Below are positions 1 through 8,766 of a DNA stretch of 64,000 nucleotides, piece after piece. Each line of letters starts with the position of its first letter. The stretch's first letter is position 1. The DNA lies in NCBI GenBank assembly GCA_016705475.1, contig JADIYD010000010.1, positions 186,001-250,000 on the forward strand, given 5' to 3'. The DNA is from Betaproteobacteria bacterium. Its GTDB lineage: Bacteria; Pseudomonadota; Gammaproteobacteria; Burkholderiales; Rhodocyclaceae. The position numbers were made by a program, and so were the translations under genes. Under the pieces are notes generated by a model. It searched no databases. It had not been told where the DNA came from and worked only from the letters and a program-made list of their open reading frames with translations.

Positions 1-2439
1 TTGTTGAGTGACCTTCTGCCTACAGTGTTTGCGATGGCAGCGTATGGGGGGTATGACAGTTCTGGTTCATATATCTATGACACCGATGGAAATCAGGTCA
101 GTGGGCGCCGAGGGTTTCACGTGGCCTTTGCAGTTTGTGATGCTACCTGCATTCGCGAAGCGGCAGTACGCCTCTTTAAGCTGCTCTGGCTGGCTGATTT
201 TGGCTATATCGCGGTTACTCGCGATGGCAAGGCCATCCCGAGAACAGTGTTTGATATGAAGGTAGTTGAGCCGCAGCAACCTCTCTTTGCCGGTGGTGCT
301 CATTGCGTCAATGCGGTGCAGCGCCGGCCCGACCCCATCTGGCAGAACGGTGGCTATCTCAATCTCGCCGAAGTCCCTCATCTGTCTCATGCCGAGGAGC
401 GTGAATACTTGCGCAAGCTCGAAGCAGCGAAGGCCGAAGCCAAGCCCGAGTGCGATCTGGCGAAGTGTGAATACACTCGCCAATCTGTTGAAAAACTGGT
501 GCACTCGGGCGGGATCCCCGTTGGGCAAGCGAAGCAAATCGTCGCTTCTCGAATGGGAGGAACCCTCGTCGGTAACGACAGAGTTAACTTCGATGCGTTT
601 GGATGGGTATCTGTGGCAGAGGTATTGCGTGACCCCAAGCGGTACGATAACGCTACCCTTGCCGATCCGATTGATGGTGATGTGTGTGGGAAAGCGATTT
701 TTTTCGCAAACGCGGAAAGTGGCATTCCGCTGATTTATAGCCATGCCCACGGCGGTGGCAAGTTCTTTCTTAAACACGATCTGTCCTCGTTGTTGTCGTG
801 GGTTGCGGCGACGAGCCGTGACGAAGTGCTTGACCAGTGGCTAAACGATCTTCCGGGTGCGGCATTGCGCAAGGATGAGCACGAGCGCTATCTGGCTGCA
901 GTAAAGGACAAAACGGGGATCAGCATCACCGTTCTGCGCGCTGCGGCTAAGGACGCAAGTCGCATGGCTGCCGCCGTGGCGAATGCGTCCCTGACCGAGG
1001 ACCCCGGCCTGTTTCTCGCCAAGCGCCTTCTTGACCAACACTACCAAGGTGGCGCGAACCTGCTGGCACTTGAAAGCGGCTATTTCTGGCACTACACGGG
1101 AACGCACTGGGAGCAGATTAAGGAGACGGTGCTGGAGGGTCTGCTTCAGAATCTGGCGACTGAACTCTGGGATCAGATACTCAAGATGTGGGACGTTTTC
1201 GGCAAGAAGCCCTCGACGCTTGCCGCCTTGCTATCGAGTGCGGTGACGTGCTTGCAGAATTTGGTAGTCGTTCCCGGCGACCCGTTGCGCCTGAACAGCA
1301 CCCGTCCCTCGGTCATCAACTGCAGCAATGGTGAAGTCTGGTTGTTGAAAGAGGGGGCGGAGCTGCGCGCACATAGTCCCAATAGTTATCTGACGTCTTG
1401 TTCGACAATTGAATACGATCCGTCTGCAAAGGCGCCAACGTTTGAAATTGCCATTCGTGGCATCCTGTCCTTTCCCGGTGGTGATCCGATGCCCGATCAG
1501 GACGAGATGGTTCGTCATGTCGAAGAGTTGATGGGCTATACGATTCAAACGCGTCGCAATCTGAAAATGTTCGTGCTGATAGTTGGTCCGGGCGACAACG
1601 GCAAAACGAAGCTCGTTAAGCTGCTGACCCTCATCATGGGTATGGATGCCATTGCGTTTGATCGCTTGGCAGGGGTCGATGAGTCTGGAAACCGATTTGC
1701 GGCTGGTCGCCTCGTCGGCAAGTTGGCTCTGGTCGATGATGACGTTGACTTTGAGTACCTGTTGCCCGACGGCCTCTTGAAGAAGATTGCAGAGGAAAAA
1801 CCGCTGACTGCTGAAGGTAAGTTTAAAGACCACTTTTCGTTTGTCGCGCAAATTGTTCCGTGGCTTCTGGGCAACTCGTGGCCACGGTCGCGCGATCTGA
1901 CGCGGGGAATGCAGACTCGAGCCAACGTTCTGCATTTGCCGCGAAGTTTTCTGAGACCGTCAGAGTGTGGGGAGAACCACCCCGATCGCCAGCGTCCGGG
2001 GCTTTGGGATAACGTTTATGGGCATGAGATGTCCGGGGTGCTGAATCGCCTCATCGCGGGTTACTACCGCGTTGCCGAGCGCGACGGGTTTCAGCCCCCG
2101 AAGTCGGCCCAGAAGGCATTCGATATGTGGATTGCCGACGCGAACGTAGTCGCTCGTTTTGTGGCTGAAGCGTGCCAACCGATTGACCCGGGCAAGTCTG
2201 GATTTACGACGACTGAAGGCTACGAGGCATTCATCTGCTGGTGTGACCAGAATGGTGTTCAGCAGAAACATCGCCCTCAGGCGAACCAGTTTAAGAAACG
2301 CCTCGAGGACCTTGGCATCAAGGTCAGCCACACCGAGAAGGGAACCGGAGTTTTTGGCTATGGCCTTATGAAAGAATGGCGAGTGATTCGTCCGCATCAA
2401 GCGAATGCTTCAGGCAGATCGTTGCGAACTGTTGGTTAA
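1..2439 (+). CDS. P4-type phage/plasmid primase-helicase, 5' end outside window
   Basis: Replication protein of an integrated element; the frame is open to the first base, so the true start may lie upstream. The C-terminal half carries a superfamily 3 helicase: Walker A GPGDNGKT near residue 530, then an acidic Walker B stretch (LALVDDDVDF) near 575, and a sensor-type segment ending in GNSWPRSRD near 625. This layout is typical of the D5/P4 primase C-terminal family. The last ~100 residues (a winged-helix-like segment after FVAEACQPI) fit the DNA-binding tail of that family. I see no clear TOPRIM or AEP primase motif in the N-terminal part, so primase activity is inferred from family only. 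It is convergent with the next gene, overlapping by 4 bases, and sits on the same element as the integrase at 3125-4561. A satellite-phage or integrative-plasmid replicase is the best reading. Confidence 0.8.
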   Translation: MLSDLLPTVFAMAAYGGYDSSGSYIYDTDGNQVSGRRGFHVAFAVCDATCIREAAVRLFKLLWLADFGYIAVTRDGKAIPRTVFDMKVVEPQQPLFAGGAHCVNAVQRRPDPIWQNGGYLNLAEVPHLSHAEEREYLRKLEAAKAEAKPECDLAKCEYTRQSVEKLVHSGGIPVGQAKQIVASRMGGTLVGNDRVNFDAFGWVSVAEVLRDPKRYDNATLADPIDGDVCGKAIFFANAESGIPLIYSHAHGGGKFFLKHDLSSLLSWVAATSRDEVLDQWLNDLPGAALRKDEHERYLAAVKDKTGISITVLRAAAKDASRMAAAVANASLTEDPGLFLAKRLLDQHYQGGANLLALESGYFWHYTGTHWEQIKETVLEGLLQNLATELWDQILKMWDVFGKKPSTLAALLSSAVTCLQNLVVVPGDPLRLNSTRPSVINCSNGEVWLLKEGAELRAHSPNSYLTSCSTIEYDPSAKAPTFEIAIRGILSFPGGDPMPDQDEMVRHVEELMGYTIQTRRNLKMFVLIVGPGDNGKTKLVKLLTLIMGMDAIAFDRLAGVDESGNRFAAGRLVGKLALVDDDVDFEYLLPDGLLKKIAEEKPLTAEGKFKDHFSFVAQIVPWLLGNSWPRSRDLTRGMQTRANVLHLPRSFLRPSECGENHPDRQRPGLWDNVYGHEMSGVLNRLIAGYYRVAERDGFQPPKSAQKAFDMWIADANVVARFVAEACQPIDPGKSGFTTTEGYEAFICWCDQNGVQQKHRPQANQFKKRLEDLGIKVSHTEKGTGVFGYGLMKEWRVIRPHQANASGRSLRTVG

Positions 2440-3122
2440 ACGTCTTGCAGGTAATCGAAGTCGCATTCGGGGAAGTGCTCCGTCAAGGCTTTGATTACCT
2501 TGTACTTGGTAAGGTGGTTTTTTTCGATTAACCAGCAGGCAATTGAGAGTGGGTGCCAATAGGAGGGTTTTCCACGGCCGCGCCCACCTTGTGAGGCCCT
2601 AGCACGTAGCAAGCCATATTTCTGGGCACTCCGCATGCGGTCACTCCACCAGCGAGTATTCTGCTCGGGGTCAGGCATGACTTCAAATGCAGCCATAATC
2701 TTTGTTGACGGCGCTGCATCGGCGTTGCTTGTTCCACACATGGGGCGCTTTTTGCCAAGTACATTCAGGAAACCATCGGCGAGAGGGAAGTCACTGATCT
2801 GATTCTCGCCACGGGTAGTCTCATACCAGTCACAGAAATCTCCGGGGGTACAGGGGAAATCAAGTTCGCGGTGCTTAACGCGGGCGTCGCGGAGAGCAAT
2901 TCGCTGCGGTGCAGTAAGGGTTGGATCGTCTACCGAAAGTCTTATTCGGACACCATTAGTGTCAACGTTGTAGATGCCGTAGCCGCCCGGTTCAATCCCG
3001 GTCAGTTCGAGAAACTCAATGATTCCGAAACTATCCATTCTGGCAATTTCGGCCGCACGTACTTCTGATGTTGGGGCCTGTGCCGTTAAGATATTTTGAA
3101 GGTGGTTGGTGATTTCTCGCAT
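2436..3122 (-). CDS. Unknown mobile-element protein, 228 aa
   Basis: I do not recognise the family. The ATG at 3122 lies 2 bases beyond the integrase stop, so the two genes are very likely co-transcribed and translationally coupled; the 3' end overlaps the convergent helicase gene by 4 bases. The protein is soluble, without signal peptide or membrane segment. The last third has basic glycine/arginine residues (SQGGRGRGKPSYW) followed by a helical region (HPLSIACWLIEKNHLTKYKV) that could be a winged-helix DNA-binding unit. Tight coupling to the integrase suggests a role in control of excision, replication or immunity of the element, but nothing in the sequence proves this. Confidence 0.7.
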   Translation of the reverse strand: MREITNHLQNILTAQAPTSEVRAAEIARMDSFGIIEFLELTGIEPGGYGIYNVDTNGVRIRLSVDDPTLTAPQRIALRDARVKHRELDFPCTPGDFCDWYETTRGENQISDFPLADGFLNVLGKKRPMCGTSNADAAPSTKIMAAFEVMPDPEQNTRWWSDRMRSAQKYGLLRARASQGGRGRGKPSYWHPLSIACWLIEKNHLTKYKVIKALTEHFPECDFDYLQDV

Positions 3123-3124
3123 GG

Positions 3125-4561
3125 TTATGGTGTTTCCGATTGATCGTCTGCACTCAGATGGGGATTGTCGCCGGCGGGTGCTGTGACGATTTGATCCAGT
3201 TTATTGCCTAAATGCTTCCATGCGGCTTTCATTTCAACTTCGTAGCTGTGCCGCTGATAGGTACGTTTCACTCTATCCTGTTCAGTGTGATTCAGACAGC
3301 GTTCAGCGACCTCAGGCAATATGCCAGACGCAACCATCAGCGTGGCGCCGGTTCGTCGAAGATCATGTGGCGTCCATTTTCCGCGCGGGAGTATCAGACT
3401 TTCTGCGATTTCGACTTTGGCCCGGCGCGACATTGGCGCTTTGCCAACCCGCTGACGATCACCGATCTGCTTTGTGATCGTCTTTAGGCAAACGGCATTT
3501 TCCCCACTCCGATTTGGATAAACCCACGGCACTGGCGGTGCATCGGCTTTCTTTTTGATCCGTTTTTTCTGAGCAGCCTTTGCAAGGTCCGCAAGAAGTT
3601 GAAACTGAGTTTGTGCGAAGTTTGATAGGTATATCGTGTGAATCTTGCCATTCTTACTGTTGTCTGCGGGAATCATCCATTGGCATTTGTCTAGATCAAT
3701 ATGCTCCCACCGCGCTTGTAGCAATTCGCCAATTCGGCAGCAAGTCGACAAGCAAATCCAGATTGCCGCCTCAGTTGATGGGAGTAATTTTGCAGAGGGA
3801 ATTTGATCAGCTAGAAGTTTTATTTCTTCTTCAGAGAGGAATCGGTCTCGCTCGACATCTTTGCCGCCAATCTTGGCTTTTCGAATACTGGCACTAGGAT
3901 CAGCATCGACGATGTCACGGTCAACGGCAAATCTGAACATCTGGCGGATCAACGAAAAAATCTGTTTTGCCATGCGAGCAACTCCCCGAGCGAGCAGGTC
4001 GTCGGTTACCCCGGTGATATGGCCTTTAGTGACATCCTCGGCTGCGATCAAGCCAATTTTTGGCAATACGTCTTTTTCGAACATTCGACGGACTTCAGCG
4101 CCACCATCCTTTCGTCGGATCAGGTCTACCGATGCCCATCGGTCGAACAGGTCGCTAACCGTGAGCCGGGACATTGCCCTGTCGATCTCTTTTTGCTTCT
4201 CGGCTTGTTCAGCATCCAAGCGTGCCTGCTCCGCCGCACGGCGAGCAATAGTTAGTTTGTTTTCTTCATCCAAGTGTCCCTTAATGTCGACGATCCCGCT
4301 TTGGTAAAGCTTGGACAGTTGGCCTGCCTTTGTCCGAGCTTCCGCCAAGGTCATGCCATCGCTTCCGCGCGCATCGTAGGCCCCGATAGGGAATGTTATA
4401 CGTTCGCCCTTTGGGCCGGTGTAGCGGAAGTAGAAGAGACGTTCGCCTTGCTTGGTGATGCGTAGCATGAAGCGGCCATGACCACGTGGTGCATCTTCGC
4501 TAAACCACTGGTCCTTGCCCGTGCCTCGGCTTTGGATAAGCTTGTCAGTCAAGATTCCCAT
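3125..4561 (-). CDS. P4-family tyrosine integrase
   Basis: Site-specific recombinase of the element, 478 aa. The N-terminal ~100 residues match the DUF4102-type arm-binding domain of P4 integrases (FYFRYTGPKGERITFPIGAYD, then TLAEARTKAGQL). A charged helical linker (residues ~105-130) precedes the core-binding domain. The catalytic domain shows the expected set: Arg in CCRIGELLQARW, Lys in NSKNGKIHTIYL, HDLRRTGAT, His in CLNHTEQDRVKRTYQR, and a Tyr nucleophile in the TYQRHSY segment. The length is slightly above the usual 400-450 aa. The gene reads away from the tRNA-Pro 3' fragment at 4743-4788, the normal arrangement for a tRNA-targeting integrase next to its attachment site. Confidence 0.93.
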   Translation of the reverse strand: MGILTDKLIQSRGTGKDQWFSEDAPRGHGRFMLRITKQGERLFYFRYTGPKGERITFPIGAYDARGSDGMTLAEARTKAGQLSKLYQSGIVDIKGHLDEENKLTIARRAAEQARLDAEQAEKQKEIDRAMSRLTVSDLFDRWASVDLIRRKDGGAEVRRMFEKDVLPKIGLIAAEDVTKGHITGVTDDLLARGVARMAKQIFSLIRQMFRFAVDRDIVDADPSASIRKAKIGGKDVERDRFLSEEEIKLLADQIPSAKLLPSTEAAIWICLSTCCRIGELLQARWEHIDLDKCQWMIPADNSKNGKIHTIYLSNFAQTQFQLLADLAKAAQKKRIKKKADAPPVPWVYPNRSGENAVCLKTITKQIGDRQRVGKAPMSRRAKVEIAESLILPRGKWTPHDLRRTGATLMVASGILPEVAERCLNHTEQDRVKRTYQRHSYEVEMKAAWKHLGNKLDQIVTAPAGDNPHLSADDQSETP

Positions 4562-4742
4562 GGCTTCCTCATTGGTTGCCGTCTGGTTACCGTTCGGTTA
4601 CCGTTAGGCCGTGGATGTGCACGGATTGTAGCGGATGCCTATGGAAGGTCAATAAAATAAATGTATTTAAAAATAGTGATATACACGTATATGCCGGACG
4701 TGTGTGTACATCGCTGGACGAGCTTTTGTCGAGAATTACCAC

Positions 4743-4788
4743 CATGGGGTGCAAGGGGTAGCGAGTTCGAATCCCGCCGCCCCGACCA
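4743..4788 (+). other. tRNA-Pro(GGG) 3' fragment, probable attachment site
   Basis: The stretch reads as the 3' half of a tRNA-Pro: anticodon loop ATGGGGT, 3' anticodon stem GCAAG, variable loop, T arm with GTTCGAATC, and acceptor end ending CCGACCA. The bases to the left (GTCGAGAATTACC) do not form the D arm or 5' acceptor strand, so the gene is truncated. A P4-type integrase ends 182 bases to the left. The orientation predicts that the intact tRNA lies left of base 1, with this copy as the distal att site. Confidence 0.8.
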
Positions 4789-4805
4789 AGAGAATCAACG
4801 AGTTA

Positions 4806-4830
4806 GGCCAGCCTTTGGGTTGGCCTTTTT
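4806..4830 (+). terminator. Rho-independent terminator after the tRNA-Pro fragment
   Basis: GGCCAGCC and GGTTGGCC form a short stem around a TTTG loop, followed by TTTTT. It lies 17 bases beyond the tRNA fragment CCA and is probably the original terminator of the tRNA-Pro gene, carried at the attachment site. Confidence 0.7.
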
Positions 4831-4970
4831 CGTTTCCGGGATGGCTTTTGGCAGATTTTAGAGATCTGCTACTTGGCGCACACAGAAATGCATCAACGCA
4901 GATTAATAACCGGGTGCTATACCATTTCTGTGAATTGATAAAGTGTCGTTGGGTGAGAAGGCGCCAGCCT

Positions 4971-5012
4971 GTATTTCAAAATTGTCCTCTTTTTCCGGTT
5001 GACCGTGGCAAG
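4971..5012 (+). repeat. Dispersed 40-bp motif, copy 1
   Basis: Begins with an ATTTCAAAATTG block and ends with the core TTTTTCCGGTTGACCGTGG. Intergenic, between the attachment site and the H-NS gene. Other copies: 12241, 17222 (minus), 22420, 26313, 31090, 33541, 34304, 43205, 45427 (minus), 48184. The function is unknown. Confidence 0.85.
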
Positions 5013-5059
5013 CGCGGCGATGGGGGGCTTTTGGTTCCGCATAGGCCAAGAGATTGGTT

Positions 5060-5179
5060 ATGAACAACAGTAAACTGAAGCGCTTGCAGTATTTGCTTCA
5101 CGGGGGGCAGCCATTTATAAAACTGGTTATAGCTGTTTTTTTAATGGGTGGCGTTGAAAAAATGTTTCAAACAAATTAA
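5060..5179 (+). CDS. Possible 39-aa small protein
   Basis: A short open frame starting MNNSKLKRLQYLL and containing a hydrophobic stretch (FIKLVIAVFLMGG) that could span a membrane. No convincing ribosome binding site is visible and I know no homologue. It sits 33 bases upstream of the H-NS gene in the same direction, inside a leader region that is A+T-rich, so it may be chance. Otherwise the stretch 4831-5212 holds only copy 1 of the dispersed motif. Confidence 0.25.
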   Translation: MNNSKLKRLQYLLHGGQPFIKLVIAVFLMGGVEKMFQTN

Positions 5180-5212
5180 ATTGTCGTCACCTATTTAAAT
5201 AAGGAAATTACC

Positions 5213-5530
5213 ATGGATATTTCTACTCTGACCGTTGTTCAATTGCGTGATTTGCAGCAGCAGATTCCGGCTGAAATAAAACGTCGTGAGGCACAGGAAA
5301 AGGTTAATGTCCTGAATGAATTGCGCGCATTTGCCAAAACCCGTGGTTATGCCATTGAGGATTTGCTGGGCAAGGAAACCAAGGTAAAGACGGCTACCGG
5401 CAATAAGGTCAAGGTTAAATATCGCCACCCGGAAAATGTCGAGCTTGAATGGACGGGTCGCGGTCGCAAGCCGAAATGGGTTGAATCATGGGTTGCCAAT
5501 GGTGGTTCGATGGATAACCTGCTGGTCTGA
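5213..5530 (+). CDS. H-NS family nucleoid-associated protein
   Basis: A 105-aa protein. The N-terminal ~55 residues form a charged coiled coil (QLRDLQQQIPAEIKRREAQE) for oligomerisation. The C-terminal domain has the H-NS DNA-binding signature in betaproteobacterial form (KYRHPENVELEWTGRGRKPKWV), containing the TGRGRKP minor-groove-binding loop. It starts at ATG 5213 after AAGGAAATT. Proteins of this family silence A+T-rich or foreign DNA. It sits immediately right of a mobile-element attachment site, but the downstream surE gene begins only 2 bases after its stop, so it may be read together with the surE operon. Confidence 0.92.
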   Translation: MDISTLTVVQLRDLQQQIPAEIKRREAQEKVNVLNELRAFAKTRGYAIEDLLGKETKVKTATGNKVKVKYRHPENVELEWTGRGRKPKWVESWVANGGSMDNLLV

Positions 5531-5532
5531 TT

Positions 5533-6273
5533 ATGCGCATACTGCTGAGTAACGACGATGGTTATTTTGCGCCAGGGCTCGCTGCGCTGGCTGAGGCTTT
5601 GCATGGTCTGGGAGAAGTGGTCGTCGTTGCTCCCGAGCAGAATCGTAGCGGCGCCAGCAATTCGCTGACACTTGATCGTCCCTTGCTGTTGAAACAAGCG
5701 GCCAGTGGCTTTTATTTTGTAAATGGCACGCCGACTGATTGTGTTCATTTGGCCGTGACGGGTATGCTCGACGAATTGCCGGATATTATCGTTTCAGGAA
5801 TAAATAACGGCGCCAATATGGGCGACGATACGATTTATTCAGGGACAGTAGCGGCTGCAACCGAAGGCTTTTTGCTGGGTATTCCATCGATTGCCATTTC
5901 CCTGACTAGCTTTGAGGGAAATAATTTTGCGACGGCTGGTCGTGTTGCCCGTGAATTGGTTGAGCGATTCGTTCGTGATCCCATTCGCGAACCCGTTTTG
6001 TTGAACGTGAATGTCCCGGATATTCCCTATTGGGAATTGAATGGCATGGAAGTTACCCGTCTTGGACGTCGCCATAAAGCTGAGCCGGTTGTGAAAATGA
6101 CGTCGCCGCGCAATGAAACCGTTTACTGGGTTGGTGCAGCCGGTGCCGCTGCCGATTCGGGGCCGGGCACCGATTTCAATGCAGTTGAGCGTGGCGTTGT
6201 TTCAATCACACCCTTGCAGATCGATCTGACGCATTCAGCGCAGTTGCCTTCGATTCGTCAGTGGATGCAGTGA
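5533..6273 (+). CDS. surE: 5'/3'-nucleotidase SurE
   Basis: Metal-dependent phosphatase acting on nucleoside 5'- and 3'-monophosphates and short polyphosphate, in the cytoplasm. The N-terminus MRILLSNDDGYFAPGL holds the acidic ND-D metal-binding pair; APEQNRSGASNSLT supplies Asn and Ser ligands; SGINNGANMGDDTIYSGTVAAA is the conserved central block. Length 246 aa is normal. It is the first gene of the conserved surE-pcm-nlpD-rpoS operon and overlaps pcm by 13 bases. Confidence 0.97.
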   Translation: MRILLSNDDGYFAPGLAALAEALHGLGEVVVVAPEQNRSGASNSLTLDRPLLLKQAASGFYFVNGTPTDCVHLAVTGMLDELPDIIVSGINNGANMGDDTIYSGTVAAATEGFLLGIPSIAISLTSFEGNNFATAGRVARELVERFVRDPIREPVLLNVNVPDIPYWELNGMEVTRLGRRHKAEPVVKMTSPRNETVYWVGAAGAAADSGPGTDFNAVERGVVSITPLQIDLTHSAQLPSIRQWMQ

Positions 6274-6932
6274 GTCACGGTGTGTTGAACGGTATTGGAA
6301 TGACCTCGCAGCGGACGCGGACGCGCATGATTGAGCGCCTGCGCGAGAAGGGTATCCGTAACGAGTCTGTCCTCAAGGCGATGGCTGCCGTCCCGCGCCA
6401 CGTATTCGTCGAGGAGGCACTGGCCTCCCGTGCCTACGAGGACACAGCGCTGCCGCTGGGCATGGGGCAGACCATCTCGCAGCCCTATGTCGTGGCGCGC
6501 ATGATCGAATTGCTGCTCAATGGACGGCAATCGCTGGGCAAGACATTGGAGATTGGTGCAGGCTGTGGTTACCAGGCTGCCGTTCTGGCCCAGTTGACCA
6601 ACGAAGTTTATGCGGTAGAGCGCCTGGCGCCTTTGCTCGAGAAAGCCAAGGCGCATATGCGTACCCTGCAGCAATTCAACGTTCGCCTCAAACATGCCGA
6701 CGGCCAGTTCGGTTTGCCCGAGGCAGGGCCGTTTGACAGCATCATAGTGGCCGCTGCCGGCGCCAGCGTGCCGCCTGCGCTGCTACAGCAACTTGCCCCG
6801 GGGGGGCGAATGGTCTTGCCAGTCGGGGCTGCTGAGCAGTATCTTAGCTTCATAGAACATACGCCGCAGGGATATATCGAAAACCGGCTTGATGCCGTGC
6901 GCTTTGTCCCGCTACTTTCAGGAACGCAATGA
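6261..6932 (+). CDS. pcm: Protein-L-isoaspartate O-methyltransferase
   Basis: Repairs damaged proteins by methylating isoaspartyl residues with S-adenosylmethionine. The SAM-binding motif LEIGAGCGYQAAVLAQL lies near residue 95 and the PCMT block LPLGMGQTISQPYVVARM near 63. The frame opens with GTG at 6261 inside surE; an in-frame ATG at 6300 (MTSQRTRTRM) gives 210 aa, nearer the usual family length, and may be the real start. It ends with a 4-base overlap with nlpD. Confidence 0.95.
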   Translation: MDAVSHGVLNGIGMTSQRTRTRMIERLREKGIRNESVLKAMAAVPRHVFVEEALASRAYEDTALPLGMGQTISQPYVVARMIELLLNGRQSLGKTLEIGAGCGYQAAVLAQLTNEVYAVERLAPLLEKAKAHMRTLQQFNVRLKHADGQFGLPEAGPFDSIIVAAAGASVPPALLQQLAPGGRMVLPVGAAEQYLSFIEHTPQGYIENRLDAVRFVPLLSGTQ

Positions 6933-7840
6933 TTCGTATCGCCGCCGTAATTTTTCCCGTGCTGTTTTTGGCTGGCTGTATATCTCAGCAGCCGGTGCCG
7001 GCCGTTGATCGTTCCACTTCGTCGGCCAGGACCGTGGCCCAGCCCGCAGGTCCGGGCTATTACACGGTCAAGCGTGGCGATACCTTGTACAGGATTGCCC
7101 TTGAGAACGGGCAGGATCATCGCGATATCGCCACCTGGAACAACATCGCCAATCCGTCGGCCATCAAGGAAGGGCAGATCCTGCGGGTTGCGCCGCCGGT
7201 TGCTGCCATCGAGCCGACTGCCGATGGCGCGGTCGCCAAGCCGATTGCCGTGGGTTCCGGTGTTGAATCCCGATCGCTTGATCAGCCCGCTGGCGCCGTT
7301 GTCGCCGCTCCGCAGAACGGTGGCCTTAAGCGTGAGCCGCGCGTCGGCAAGGAACCGTATTCGGATGAGGCCTACGCCCGTCTGAACAAGGTTGCTGGCG
7401 ATACAGCCAAGCCGCCTGAGGTCAAGCCTGAAGTTAAACCGGAGGTGGCACCCGCTACTGCTACCAGCCCGGATGATGTGCCCTGGATGTGGCCGACATC
7501 GGCCAAAATGTCGGCGCCCTACAGTGACTCCGGCAACAAGGGGCTGGATTTCGCCGGCAAGGCTGGTGATCCCGTTCTGGCTGCCGGGGATGGCAAGGTG
7601 GTTTATGCCGGCAGTGGCTTGCGCGGTTTCGGCGAACTGGTCATCGTCAAGCACAACGCTACCTACCTCTCGGCCTATGCACACAATCGCAAGATTCTTG
7701 TAAAAGAAGGTCAGCAGGTCAGCCGTGGCCAGAAGATTGCCGAGATGGGCAATACCGATGCGGACTCAGTCAAGCTGCACTTTGAAATCCGCAAACAAGG
7801 CAAGCCGGTTGACCCGGCACTGTATCTGCCAAAAAGATGA
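6929..7840 (+). CDS. nlpD: NlpD-like LysM/M23 lipoprotein
   Basis: Envelope protein that in related bacteria activates the cell-division amidase AmiC. It has a lipoprotein signal with lipobox LAGC (Cys about residue 16), a LysM domain (YYTVKRGDTLYRIALENGQ) near residues 48-90, a low-complexity linker with KPEVKPEVKPEV, and a C-terminal M23 domain. The first zinc-ligand motif is degenerate (NKGLDFAG instead of HxxxD), as in E. coli NlpD, so it should be an activator rather than an active endopeptidase. It overlaps rpoS by 4 bases (ATGA). In enterobacteria the main rpoS promoter lies within nlpD; that may hold here but I could not identify it. Confidence 0.94.
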   Translation: MIRIAAVIFPVLFLAGCISQQPVPAVDRSTSSARTVAQPAGPGYYTVKRGDTLYRIALENGQDHRDIATWNNIANPSAIKEGQILRVAPPVAAIEPTADGAVAKPIAVGSGVESRSLDQPAGAVVAAPQNGGLKREPRVGKEPYSDEAYARLNKVAGDTAKPPEVKPEVKPEVAPATATSPDDVPWMWPTSAKMSAPYSDSGNKGLDFAGKAGDPVLAAGDGKVVYAGSGLRGFGELVIVKHNATYLSAYAHNRKILVKEGQQVSRGQKIAEMGNTDADSVKLHFEIRKQGKPVDPALYLPKR

Positions 7841-8766
7841 GCGATAACGGTGATGGCGTGGATGACGAGTTCGAGGGTGAGCCCGATGAATCAGTCGTGC
7901 TGCCTGAGCCTGAACTGGCCGCGCCGGAAATTGAACTACTCGAGGATGTTACTCAGCTCTATCTGAGCGAGATTGGCGCCAAGCCACTGCTGACGCCGGA
8001 AGAGGAGTTGGCTACCTCGCGCTTGGTTCGCGCTGGCGATTTCGGGGCACGTCAGCGCATGATCGAGCACAACTTGCGGCTCGTCGTGAACATCGCCAAG
8101 CATTACCTGAATCGGGGCATTCCGCTTCTTGACCTGATCGAGGAGGGGAATCTCGGATTGATCCATTCGCTGGAAAAATTCGACCCGGAACGCGGCTTCC
8201 GCTTTTCCACGTATGCGACCTGGTGGATACGCCAGAACATCGAGCGCGGCATCATGAACCAGTCGCGCACCATTCGCTTGCCGGTGCATATCGTCAAGGA
8301 AATCAATATCGTCCTGCGTGCCATGCGGCATCTGGAGTCGGCCGACAAGCGCGACTCGACGGTGGAGCGTATCGCGGCCCTGATCGACTGGCCGGTCGAG
8401 GACGTTCGCCGTACGCTGTCGTTCAACGAACATATCGCGTCGCTGGATGCACCGCTCGACATTGATCCGAACCACACCATCGCCGAAGTTATCGCTGATG
8501 ATGGTTCCGGCGACCCGGAATCGCTGTTGCAGTCGAGCGAAGTTGGCTCTCTGGTCGACGATTGGCTGGCTCAGTTGAGCGAACGTCAGCGGTCAGTGCT
8601 TGAACGTCGCTATGGTCTGAACGGGGCGGATGTGGAGACGCTCGACGTCATCGCCCACGATCTCGGGCTGACCCGCGAGCGGGTACGACAGATTCAGATG
8701 GAAGGTCTGGACCGCCTGCGCAAGATCATCAAACGCGGCAATATCTCGCGCGATTCTCTGCTGTAG
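7837..8766 (+). CDS. rpoS: RNA polymerase sigma factor RpoS
   Basis: Stationary-phase/general-stress sigma-70 family factor of 309 aa. After an acidic N-terminus come region 1.2 (VTQLYLSEIGAKPLLTPEEE), region 2 (HNLRLVVNIAKHYLNRGIPL, then RFSTYATWWIRQNIERG), region 3, and region 4 with the helix-turn-helix LTRERVRQIQMEGLDRLRK. The last of four overlapping stress genes. Its 3' end overlaps the convergent mltB by 38 bases. Confidence 0.97.
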   Translation: MSDNGDGVDDEFEGEPDESVVLPEPELAAPEIELLEDVTQLYLSEIGAKPLLTPEEELATSRLVRAGDFGARQRMIEHNLRLVVNIAKHYLNRGIPLLDLIEEGNLGLIHSLEKFDPERGFRFSTYATWWIRQNIERGIMNQSRTIRLPVHIVKEINIVLRAMRHLESADKRDSTVERIAALIDWPVEDVRRTLSFNEHIASLDAPLDIDPNHTIAEVIADDGSGDPESLLQSSEVGSLVDDWLAQLSERQRSVLERRYGLNGADVETLDVIAHDLGLTRERVRQIQMEGLDRLRKIIKRGNISRDSLL

